64,000 bases of DNA from Biscogniauxia marginata (lineage: Eukaryota; Ascomycota; Sordariomycetes; Xylariales; Xylariaceae), in contig MU404108.1 in the NCBI GenBank assembly GCA_022695795.1, forward strand, positions 62,001 through 126,000, written 5' to 3'. The notes under the pieces are model-generated. The model made no database searches, was not told the origin of the DNA, and saw only the letters and a program-made list of their open reading frames with translations. Below are positions 47,707 to 57,518 of the stretch, one piece after another. How positions within the stretch are numbered: position 1 is the stretch's first letter; each line of letters opens with the position of its first letter. A program made the position numbers and the translations under genes.

Positions 47707-48427
47707 ATGCTGTCAATGAATTCTTATTGTTTCATATTGCCTTTAGTATGCGTGCTTTGTGTCCTCGCGGTGCCGTTGGATCCTGGCGTGTCGCTCAGAA
47801 GGGTCCAACAACTGCTGCCGTCGTGCACCGAGGCTTCTGCGCCGACCACGTTCACGCTCAAAGATATCACCTACCTGAGATATGAAGCATCCCAAAATCC
47901 GTCGGAAGCTCCTCCGAATTCGACTGTCTTAGCCTTCGAAGTGGTAAATCAGGCAAACGAGGTGTCAACCGGCTGCTCGTGCCAGAACGTCATGGTTGAT
48001 GGGCATTGGGCCGATGACAGCGAGTACTGGTACGCCTGTCTTGATCGCAGCATCACAATCGATGGCCAGGATTTCACCGTCAAGACAAACGCTCAGATAT
48101 CTTGGGATGCCTGGCTCCTGGCCGTCAATCAAACATGGGCTTGTGATGAGCAGTACGTTATCCCATCCAGAGCCTACCAACCACCCCCCTTCCCCCGGGG
48201 ACTAGTAAATTGGGGCTAACTAGAACGCGTCATGTCTTGGCTTTGGCTTTGGTAGGGCTACTGTCAGACAGATCTCCACGACGACGCTCGCGCCGACCTG
48301 CAGCGAGACCACCACCGGTCCCCAGTACGTCAAAGAATGCACGGCCCCTGACGTCGAGGTGGCTGCTACGAGTCAGCAACGGGAAGATCCTTATGGCTTT
48401 TTAATACTAGGGCCCATATGGCCTTGA
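47707..48427 (+). CDS. Small secreted cysteine-containing protein, effector-like
   Basis: Two exons, 47707-48152 and 48256-48427, give 205 residues. The intron has a GTACGT donor, a GGCTAAC branch site and a GGTAG acceptor. It restores one frame across ...TWACDEQ and ATVRQISTTT. The N-terminus is a strong signal peptide (hydrophobic CFILPLVCVLCVLAVP) with likely cleavage near residue 24-27. The mature part has seven Cys (SCTE, GCSC, YACLD, WACDE, TCSE, KECT) and two potential N-glycosylation sites (NST, NQT). There is no enzyme motif or membrane anchor. Such small secreted proteins are often host-interaction or cell-wall proteins, but nothing here proves that. A second in-frame ATG three codons in could be the start. 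Its 3' end faces the convergent gene at 48645. Confidence 0.75.
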
Positions 48428-48644
48428 TTGGATGCGTATGAGGATAATGAGTGACCAATGTTCTAGGGGTGGGGGAAATACATTTCGTCTCAGCATATAT
48501 TCAGTCTTGCCAATATCCATCTCCTTACATATCCAAAACGCCAGCCTATCCATACCCTATTGTCCATCAGAGCGAATACCCATATAAGAGAACATCGCTG
48601 TAGGCGCTCATTAAAAAAGCCCCATACGCCTCTAATTCTGAGGT

Positions 48645-49954
48645 TTAATATCGCTCGTGATCCCAAAATAATTGCAGCCACCGGTCTACCTTAGACCACC
48701 AGACATCTTGGATCTTACCCCCGAAGATACTAGCTGCTTGGCTGGCCTTTTGGCCAACGCCAACAACCCAGTAATACCCGCGGTACATGCCATACGCCGC
48801 GAGTATACACATCCCCAGCTTAAAGAGCAACTTCAGCACCATACCGCAGCCGACCGACTCGGGTTCATCACCTCCGCCGTGTGACGCAGCAGCAGTAGGA
48901 ACAGCTCCCGTCGTCCAGCGGGCGTTGGGCGAGCTGGGCCTAGCGTAAGCGGGGTGGTCCCTGTACGCGCGGTAGGGATAGTCCCAATTCTCCGCAGCGA
49001 GCAGGGGCAGCCGTTCCCTGTCGGCCTGGATCCTGGCCTGGACCTCGACGTTGTGCTCCCGGATTCTGGCTTCGCGCTGCGCCTGCAATGCGCGCTGCTG
49101 TCGAGCCCGCTCGTTAGCCGCCTCCCGCGCCCTCCGGATCTCATTGTCCACCGCGGAATCGTAGTCGTCAATATCCCAACCGATAACGGGCCGCACGGGA
49201 TGGTGAGTAGCAGTAGTAGTCACCCGCTGCGGCCGTGGTTGCGATTGCGTCTGCGTCTGTAGCTGTTGAGCGGTAGAGGGGAGGAGGGAGGAGGTGATAG
49301 ATCCGGCGCGGGGGTGCGGCACGGGGGCGATGAACTTGGCGTGCCCGGCGAGCTCGCGGTACGAGTCGGACGAGAGGAAATAGTCAGGGCTCTGGCGCTC
49401 GTAGGGCCGCAGCGAGGTCAGCAGGATGGAGCACTGGGTCTGTGTGTTCACGTATGAGTTCTTGCGCAGCGAGCGGTCGCGGAGCCGCAGAAGGATCCCG
49501 TTGTCCGGGTGCGCCTCGCACGGCTCGATCGGGAGGTACGCGTCCCTCAACCTGAGGTTGTTTTGAAACTTGGTCTTCAGATCGAGCCCGCGAAAGGAGG
49601 TCATCTATGTGGGCAAATGTCCGCACAACTCAGCATCAGTCAATCTAGAATTGCCTTTATTCCTTCTCTCTCCTTCTCGGGTTTATCGTTTCTTTTCTTT
49701 TTGCCCTACCCTCCCATCCGTAGTCAACTTGCAGCGGGAAAGAAACGTACGATGAGCATAGTCACTTTCCCATCCTGGGGCTGGGGCGAGAGAATCACGA
49801 TTGGATGGTTGTAGCCCCCGTCCTCAATGCTCTTGTCCGCGATCTTCAGCTCCTCTTTGGGAGGGAGCCATTTGATACAGCCCGCGAGGTGAGGGTGGTA
49901 ATCATCAGGCTCGCGGTGGCCTCTTGGGGTGGGCGAAATCGTGACCCCGGGCAT
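48645..49954 (-). CDS. Conserved fungal protein of unknown function with one membrane helix
   Basis: Exons 49954-49751 and 49604-48645 give 387 residues. The N-terminal 150 residues contain HLAGCIKWLPPK, DGGYNHPIVILSP and HPDNGILLRLRD. I recall this combination from fungal hypothetical proteins with no assigned function. It is a compact beta-rich-looking domain joined in phase across the GTACGT...CATAG intron. The centre is Gln/Arg-rich with a long charged, probably coiled-coil helix (REAANERARQQRALQAQREA...). Near the C-terminus a hydrophobic segment (MVLKLLFKLGMCILAAYGMY) looks like a single membrane span, leaving about 45 residues after it. The predicted topology is an N-terminal soluble domain plus a tail region. 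No catalytic motif is seen. Confidence 0.75.
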
Positions 49955-52023
49955 GCTCTATTGCCGAGTATCGATGTGCCGCATTTGCGTCGTCGCTATG
50001 ACAATGTAGTATATGGTGAGAAGGGTGTGGTTTCAGTTCTTCTCTCTCTTTTTTAAAAGGATAAATAAATGTACAAGTGAGGAAAGGACAGTGTAGAGAA
50101 GAAGTAGTATAATATAACAATGATCTTCTGGATATTGTTTGGGAATATGCGTTGTCCTGAGGAACAACCCCCCAACCTCGGCGCCTAACGTGGACGAAAA
50201 TGAGGCCGCCATTGAATGCTGGACAACCCCCCGTCAGCCCAGCTGGCCAGGCCCCCGGACTGCGGGCACCTATCATTATGCGACTGTATGTATGTACAGC
50301 CTCGTTACAGCGTCAGCAAGTATTTTATCCTCTGGCCAATGACACAAAGAATGTTTCGCAAAGCACGCTGGCAAAGTGAATTTGGTGTTTTACGTGCCAT
50401 ATTGCGTGGATATTGCCACTAGTGTGTCTGCTGGAGGTCAGACAAAGAGATTTCTATAGGATAGAAATTAACGGTATGCATAGCCAAGGAGAATCAGGGA
50501 GCTCAGCAGCTATAGTTTAAGGTACTTCTTTCTCTGCATGGTCATCTCTCCCTTATGAGTGTCAATCTGTCTACCTATCAAATTTCAGTTCTTCCAAGAT
50601 CATACCCACGTAGGTATTGTCCCGTATTTGAATATGTTAACCATCGCAATGTTATGAGCAAAAAGGGATTGAGACAAGGAAAGAAAAGACCTTAAGAATA
50701 AACTATGATAAAGCGGCCCGACTGGTTATCAACGGCTTCAATTATGGGAGTGTGCCGCCGGATATATGTCTACCCATGAGGACTAGATAGTAGTATTCGA
50801 CACGGAAAGGGATGACGCCGACAGATAGAACATCGTCGTATTGGAACTGCGCCACGGATTTATTCCTTGGGGCATTACCTAAGCTATACAAACTTGAAAT
50901 AACAAAGTTATGGAAATACTCGTCAGTTTTTGCTTTGTGAATATTGACATGATACAGATTAGATTTCTTTTGGACAGATACACTTCTTTAACGATATATG
51001 TGTAGGCAACAAGGCTTTCTTGGCTACTTCAGCTAGTTAGGGGCAACATATTAATGACTTTCCAGAGTTATCAAGTCAATTCGAAATTCACAACTTCACA
51101 AGTTGTAGCTTCTTACCGAGGAATTCTTCTTCTTTTTCTCCAGCCCTTCTTGAGATTCGTAGGAACTAATTACTTCTGGAGTTCTCACTAAATCCTAGAC
51201 TTGGAAATCTCGACGAATATTATAGATGTAATGGATTAATATCTTTCTGCGAGTAAACTAATTAGATTGGGTATATCTATAAGGACAAGGGCATTAATTA
51301 AAGCCACTTCTATATTAAAGACGGAAGCATCTAATGAACTGAGGTATACTATATACACGTAATCAAGTTGTGAGAAAAGTTTGATCAGTTACTTTATGGT
51401 TTCTGACATGGACCTGGGTACTACATGTAAGAATGTGTCCTTGGAAATACTCTTTAGAGGGTGGGGCAAAGTCATTGAACTCTGGCATGACTCTTTCTGT
51501 GACTATATGGTAGTTAGTTTTCGAGTATGCGGGTATGTAGTTTAGAGAAATAGTAAAAAGCACCTAAGACAATCTAGTATACATAGGAGGTATAACTATT
51601 AGGTAGTAGCTATTAGGGCCGGAGCTTGACGATCCGGAGAGGACTAGACCCTTTCAGTAAGCTCGTTCTGTTTATCTGCCCCTTATGACGTTGACGACCC
51701 TCTTGTCAGAAAATAGATCTACATATAAACTCTGTGCATACCTATGTAAAGATCAGTCATTTAACTTTGAAGATGCGCCGTTTTGCATTTGCAAGTTTTA
51801 AAATACACTCCTAAACTCCACACCGGCATTGATATACCCAAGTCCGGACTATCTGTGGAGATGTAAGCAAGAAGCCCCTCATATATAACCTCCGACCTGA
51901 GTGCTTTTACGAGTTGTCAAAGACTAACCCTCAACACAGTTCTAGCTGCTGAGGGGAAAACACCTCAAACTACATACCGTGAAATAGACAAGTTCGCATC
52001 CATCTAGAGGTTGCCACGCCACT
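49955..52023. other. Two-kilobase AT-rich gap before the GST gene
   Basis: The first 250 bases probably carry the promoter of the unknown membrane protein. From about 50.4 kb onward the sequence is AT-rich with no open frame over 66 codons and no terminal repeats. I see nothing functional besides the presumed GST promoter at the right end. Confidence 0.5.
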
Positions 52024-52816
52024 ATGACCCTTACAGTTCATCACCTCGGCGTCTCTCAGTCGGATCGAGTTGTCTGGGTGTGCGAAGAGTTAGGTGTTGA
52101 CTATGTCCTCAAAAAATACGACCGCGCGCCGATTATGGCCCCAGACGAGTTTAAGGCTTTGCATCCCATAGGCTCAGCTCCCGTAATTGAAGATGGCGCC
52201 CTCAAGCTGGCCGAGTCTGCTGCCTGTGTAGAGTACATCTGTCACACCTACGGTAAGGGGCGTCTCACGGTCGCGCCCGGAGAGAACAACTATCCCGATT
52301 ATCTGTACTGGTTTCGTAAGCAAGCCCTCCCTCTCCAGATACGGAATTGGCTGACAGAGGCGAAGACTTTGGAAATGGCTCTTTGGTGCCGGGAATGATG
52401 TACAACCTGGCCCTCACTTCGGCTGGATTGGATCAAGATAACGCTGTTCGACAGCGTTACAGGGCTAGGTTGCATAAGCTCCTGGCCTTCGTGGACCAAC
52501 GATTATCGGAGGCGCCTTGGTTGGCAGGTGACCAGTTCACTGCCGCTGGTATGTGGAATCTTGACCTCAAAGACCAGCTACTGACTATCATTTCCAAGAT
52601 ATCATGAACGTGTTCGCCCTAACTACGGGACGTTGTTTCTACCAGTTTGACTTGGGTGAATATAAGAACATATTGTCCTATCTCAAACGTGTCTCGGAAC
52701 GCCAAGGATACAGGCGCGCATTACAGAAAGGGGACCCGGACCTAGATATCGGGCAGTTGACCGGAGCTGCTCCTCCGCCGCTACAGAAGGGATTGGCAGC
52801 ACTTTTTAGGAAATGA
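52024..52816 (+). CDS. Glutathione S-transferase
   Basis: Conjugates glutathione to electrophiles or acts as a thiol transferase. Exons 52024-52315, 52366-52548 and 52599-52816 give 230 residues, the normal GST length. Two 50-base introns (GTAAGC...CGAAG and GTATGT...CCAAG, both with TGAC-type branch sites) restore DYLYWFHFGNGSLVPGMMYN and QFTAADIMNVFALTTGRCFY. The N-terminal thioredoxin fold has HHLGVSQSDRVVWVCEELG, with a Ser in the usual catalytic zone, and the glutathione-binding GSAPVIEDGALKLAESAACVEYI. The C-terminal helical domain follows. The gene is intact, although it appears as three broken frames before splicing. It is convergent with the Dal5-like carrier 320 bases away. The subclass (bacterial-like beta or Ure2p-like) is uncertain. 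Confidence 0.9.
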
Positions 52817-53136
52817 ATGCTGACGAGTTATCCAAAGCATTGATATGGACAGTAGACAGCCATGTTCAATAGCTATTAGTGCTCGAGATATATATGGCCT
52901 CTTGTGGATAATAGTTAAAGGCACCTGCACAGCTCAGCTCACCTTAATGTTAGGTAAAATACTCTACCCTACAATGGAAACCTAATATATTCTTGGCAGA
53001 GATATGCATCATCTTCATGACACTATCAAATTTGATTAGTTGGCCGTATTAAATTATCTAGCAGGTGTCTATTATATCTTGTCCAAGTAAAACAATATTT
53101 CAATCCATCAGTTGAATGCACACTGTGACTGCTGCT
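52817..53136. other. Short 3'-3' gap
   Basis: 320 AT-rich bases between convergent GST and MFS genes, long enough for two 3' untranslated regions only. Confidence 0.7.
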
Positions 53137-54823
53137 TCACACGTCCGTATCAGGTTCAACCAATGTCCCGGAACTTTTACTCTTCTTTCCCTGAGGCCAC
53201 TTCTTGGAGAAGTACAAAATCACAAGAGTAAATACTATCTCCAAGGCGAAGAACATCGTTGCCATCTGATAACCAATCTTGAATCTAGGCGCCTCGCCCG
53301 TGTTGTAGATAAGCAGCGGCACCCACGCCGTAAAGGTAAAGGCTGCCGTTTCGACAACACCAATGATGATCGCGCGATGTTCTGCCGAATGCGAACAGAT
53401 TTCGTTCAGCCAGGTGATAATCAGGGCACCCGCGCCCGTTTCTAGGAATGTGAGTAACCAGCCGGCCATCATAGCCGCGATATTGTGTTCCGGGTATATA
53501 GACAGGATGATGGTTCCCGTAATCGAGACAAAGCAGGCGACGATGATGATTTGCCAGCGGCTCTGGATCGCGTCGCTAACCCAGGCATATGAGAGTGTGA
53601 AGAGGATCTGCAGGCCGTAGCCAGCGGTGGGGATAATGTTGACTTCCTCGGTGGTGTAGCGCTTGGTGGCCTTGAGCCACAAGTTCATGTACGAGTAAAT
53701 CCTGATGCCGAGAACATGGGGAATAAAGATGCAGCAGAACAAATATACTGGCCAAGAGGTGGCGATCTCCCGGATGGTATTCCATGTGAGCTTCTTTATA
53801 GGCCGACGTCCGCATTTTTCCATGCGGTCAATCGCCATGCGACGGTCTTCACTCTTGAGCCACTGAGCCTTCGTATCAGCTGGAGAGTCTGGGATGGCCC
53901 AGTAACCATATGTAGCGATTGGTATGCCAATGATACCTGCGTTTCGTCAGTGATTTGTCCGTGCCGTAACTACAGGAGCTGAACCTACCATCAAATATGA
54001 ACAGCCAGCGCCAAGCGCGCAAACCCGCTCGTCCGTCCATGCCACTGTACAAGGCGGCCTGAAGATAGCTATGTCAGGATTAGTAGCTGGCACATACCCG
54101 TTACTTAGGGAACCTTTGCCCTTACCCAGAAAACATCTGCGCTGCACTCGATGAAGCTTGGAAAATGCAGGCTCGCTTTCCCAGCTCTGCTGGCGTATAC
54201 CAATTCCCAAGCAAAGACATAATGCCGGGGTAAGCTGAAGCTTCGAATAGACCAACAAAAAACCTAAGAGCACAGAGAGTCTTCACATCCTTGGCCCCGG
54301 CCATGCCGATGACGATGACACTCCATGTGATCTCCAAGGTAGGCAACACTATCGAAGGGCGGATCTTGGTCAGCGCCAACTGAGAGGGAAGTTGACCTAG
54401 GATGTAGCCGATATTCCAGAAAGTAGTCAGGAGGTTGAGATCGTTCCCTGACATCGCTAGGTCCTCCTTCATGCCCGAAACATAAGCATTGCTGACCTGT
54501 AAAGATTACTGGTCAGAACAATTACAAGGCCATATAAGGCGGCCGGCAAGACCTACGTTGGTCTGGTCCAGGTACTTGACGAAATATGCGATGCAGGCAT
54601 AAGTCAGAATCCACCAATCGATCTTTGCAATGAATTTCCGCTCTTCGGGAGACTTGTCGAGAGAGTCCCAGACGACCGCAGCGATCTTTTGCTTCAAAGA
54701 CCGTTTTGGCGGAGGGCTATGATCTACGAGAGAGAGATTGACGGAAGGGTCATCCTTCTTAGCGACCGGAACCTCGATATCACGCTCCATGGCGAACGCG
54801 GTTGCACGATCGGTGTGTGGCAT
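53137..54823 (-). CDS. MFS carrier, Dal5-like anion:cation symporter
   Basis: Plasma-membrane permease of the allantoate/organic-anion symporter family, whose members take up allantoate, small peptides, vitamins or cysteine. Exons 54823-54557, 54496-54126, 54068-53989 and 53936-53137 give 505 residues with about 12 membrane helices. Family features are the short N-terminal KIDWWILTYACIAYFVKYLDQTN before helix 1, the SNAYVSGMKEDLAMSGNDLNLL linker, RFFVGLFEASAYPGIMSLLGNWYTPAELGKR between helices 4 and 5, and AWRWLFIFDGIIGIPIA before the central loop. All introns have clear GT-AG sites and join in phase. Two in-frame ATGs, 54823 and one 12 codons later, could start the protein. It shares a 695-base upstream region with the divergent dipeptidase gene and so may be co-regulated with it. 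Confidence 0.92.
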
Positions 54824-55518
54824 TCCTCGAAGGATACTTCTGCAGATCTATATACATCCGACGAACCTAATGGCTCAATTGCTTATGGATATTCTCACGT
54901 GCATATTGTATACATGGCTCAGCTATGATATGTCAATTTATGCAGGGTATACATGGATTGTTTTCGGTCGTGATAACGTGATCTTTTACCAAAATGATGG
55001 CACACGCTTCCAGGTATAAATACTCTGCATGTCGACCAACAACGGATGGGCGTCCGATTCCGACGCCCGATAAGATTGTCAGGTCGGTATGCTCACCGAC
55101 AGCAAGGAGTCTGGCAGACTGCTGTTGAAAGCCGGCGTACTCGTCGCGTAACCTTTGGTCCGAGTCCGAAAGCTCGACCTGGCTACGATGAATAGCAAAA
55201 GGTTCATTTAGATATGGGTCTTCTGTCGGAAACCTGTCTATACATCCGTATGCTAGCGTATCCTTCCAGTCGGGTCAGCTAACAAGAAAGTTGGTCGGTG
55301 ATTGTAGACCGCATTAGGGAACTTTTGTCGGATCACATCCGATGACAACTTCTCCAATGGAAATGGCGCCACTCTATAGCGTATCGAGAAGCATGGCCGA
55401 TGCCCATATATTCAAAATGGCAAGGTGATTGTTCAGTAATACGTAACGAGCCAACAGCCTCGACGGCATCGACATGCCAAAGAGGGTTAACTAATACAGA
55501 TTAAAGACCTCGATCACA
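54824..55518. promoter_or_regulatory. Divergent intergenic region of the MFS carrier and dipeptidase
   Basis: This 695-base gap lies between two genes transcribed away from each other and must hold both promoters. It is moderately AT-rich near the carrier start. I cannot assign specific transcription-factor sites with confidence. Confidence 0.5.
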
Positions 55519-56610
55519 ATGGTTTCTGAAGCCGAAGCGCGCAAAATATACGCGGACGCGATTCATTTCGATGGCCTGAATATTTGCAATTGGTCTCGTG
55601 ACATCTTCGAGGCGTGGCACAAAGGGGGTTTTGCCGGAGTATCGTGCACCTGTGGCCTGTGGGAGGGTTTTAAGGATAGTATTGCCAATTACATACAATG
55701 GCAGCAGTGGTTCGAGGAACACAGCGACCTGATTGTTCAGGCACGCTCCGTGGCGGACATACGGGCAGCAAAGAAGGCCGGTAAGACTGCAGTTTTGCTT
55801 TCGTGGCAGAACACGGCAGGCATCGAGGACCAGATCGGATATCTTAGAGTCTTTCGAGACCTCGGCGTTCGAAAGATGCAGTTGACTTATAACACGCAAA
55901 GCAAGTACCTACACCTTACAGTCTCTCCTTGCTCGTGAAGAGCGCGTAGTTCTTTAAGTCTGATATTAATACACCCGTCCATGTTAGACTACTCGGGAGC
56001 GGGTTACACTGAGTTGAATGATAGCGGGTTAACAGGCTTTGGTCGAGAAGTCGTCGATGAGATGGCAAAGTTAGGCATGGTCGTTGACTTAAGCCATGTC
56101 GGACCGAAGACCAGTGAAGATACGATTCAGTATGCACCAGAGGGCAGGCCACCTTGTTTCTCGCACATACTACCAGCTGGTCTGAAAGAGCACCCGCGGA
56201 ACAAGTCAGATCATCTCATCAAACTCATCGGGTCGAAAGGAGGCTTCGTAGGACTGTCACAGTTCGGTCCCCATATGCAGAAAGACAACGATAGCACCAT
56301 TGACGACTACGTCGATGCTCTAGACTATGTCATCGGGCTCATTGGAGAAGACCTAGTTGGCATCGGGTCTGACTCGAGCGAAGGCCACGGTAGACCGAGC
56401 GAGTTTATGGCGTGGTGCAACAAGGACAAAGGCTATGCTAGACGATTGACCCCCTGGGGAAGTCAGAAGGTCGTGAAGCCTCTGGGTCCTTTGGCGGGGC
56501 GAGCCGAGTTAGCCTGTGCTATGGCGAGGAAGGGGTGGAGCGAGGAGAAGATGCGCAAGGTTCTTGGCGAGAACTGGTTGAAATATCTTGAGAAGATCTT
56601 TGGATCTTAA
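55519..56610 (+). CDS. M19-family (membrane/renal-type) zinc dipeptidase
   Basis: Peptidase-M19-like hydrolase; family members cleave dipeptides such as Cys-Gly and some act on glutathione conjugates. Exon 1 (55519-55904) has the HxD pair as IHFDGLN, the conserved AVLLSWQNTAGIED and MQLTYNTQ. Exon 2 has DSGLTGFGREVVDEMAKLG, VDLSHVG (zinc His), a second His in SHILPAG and IGSDSSEGHG near the end. I propose exon 2 at 55959-56610, using a GTACCT donor and a TTTAAG acceptor (345 residues), because it is in phase. A better-looking acceptor with a TATTAATAC branch (TTAG, 55986-55987) would shift the frame by one. The junction is therefore uncertain and a single-base lesion is possible. No signal peptide or anchor is seen, so it is probably cytosolic. 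It is divergent from the Dal5-like carrier. Confidence 0.75.
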
Positions 56611-57518
56611 AGTCTACAAAATTGGGGGTCTATTGGGAAGGGAAACTCAACTTTGTTAGGGCATCAAAGACTGCGCCATAGTATATGAATTGGCAATTCC
56701 CACATCTCTGGAGAGATGGCCTGCCGATAATATCATGAGTGAACGTTAGTGGCTCTAGGACTTTAACTTATTCCATGAATAGGCTTTAAGCCTTCTAGCT
56801 TGGTATACAGTCACTGCCCATGTCATTATCCAAACCCCTATACCTTCGTACTGTGGGTAGTGCTAGACACTATGGGAAACTTCTTGCTCGAAAGTTTACT
56901 TAAGATATGAGGCTTATTTTGACTAGTAATCTATACTATATATAACTGTAGCCACAAGGGAGCATCAGTGGGTATGTCATTTGAGAGTGCCTAGCAGCTC
57001 TTCGGGGGCTGAGCTGGTTTGGGTACTAATGTCGATACTCTAAGCACTACTTCGTTCGGTCACTCGTCGAGGAAGGAAATATTTATGTAGGCAGAAGAAG
57101 AGGAATTAAGTATATAATTGGATGAGCGATCGACTTTAAGAGATATCTCATAAAATTGGAGACCTTTTCCATGGCATCCCAAGACTTCCGCGATCGTCAT
57201 GTATCAGCGCTGACACATATGTAGTTTAGAACATGGCTAGAAAAAGGCTTGTAGGTAGCGAAACTAAGTTAGGAGAGAGTAGAGACTGTCTAATTATGTT
57301 CCATCCTTCTTGTAATTATTTACGAGAGTTAGGGCAACGTATGTCAATTTGTGCCTTTTTTCGATGCCGTTCCAGTATCCATCCACCCAACCAGCCATAC
57401 CCCTAAAAGCCCCTTTTCGTAACCCCTTGCCGGACACATGATCGTCACGCATATTTCATTGCATTTGAACAGGAAAAAAAACCCCAGAAAAAAAAAAGGA
57501 AACTAGACAGTACTGCAT
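56611..57518. other. AT-rich 3'-3' gap
   Basis: About 0.9 kb between the convergent dipeptidase and sugar-type carrier genes. It has A-runs at 57475-57499 next to the carrier stop. No gene is seen. Confidence 0.6.

Noticed and set aside
52024..52816. GST as a frameshifted pseudogene
   Set aside because: Two 50-base GT-AG introns with branch sites restore a full-length conserved protein.
52024..56610. Gliotoxin-type biosynthetic cluster
   Set aside because: No NRPS, thioredoxin-like oxidase, methyltransferase or P450 is adjacent; only three of the usual partners are present.
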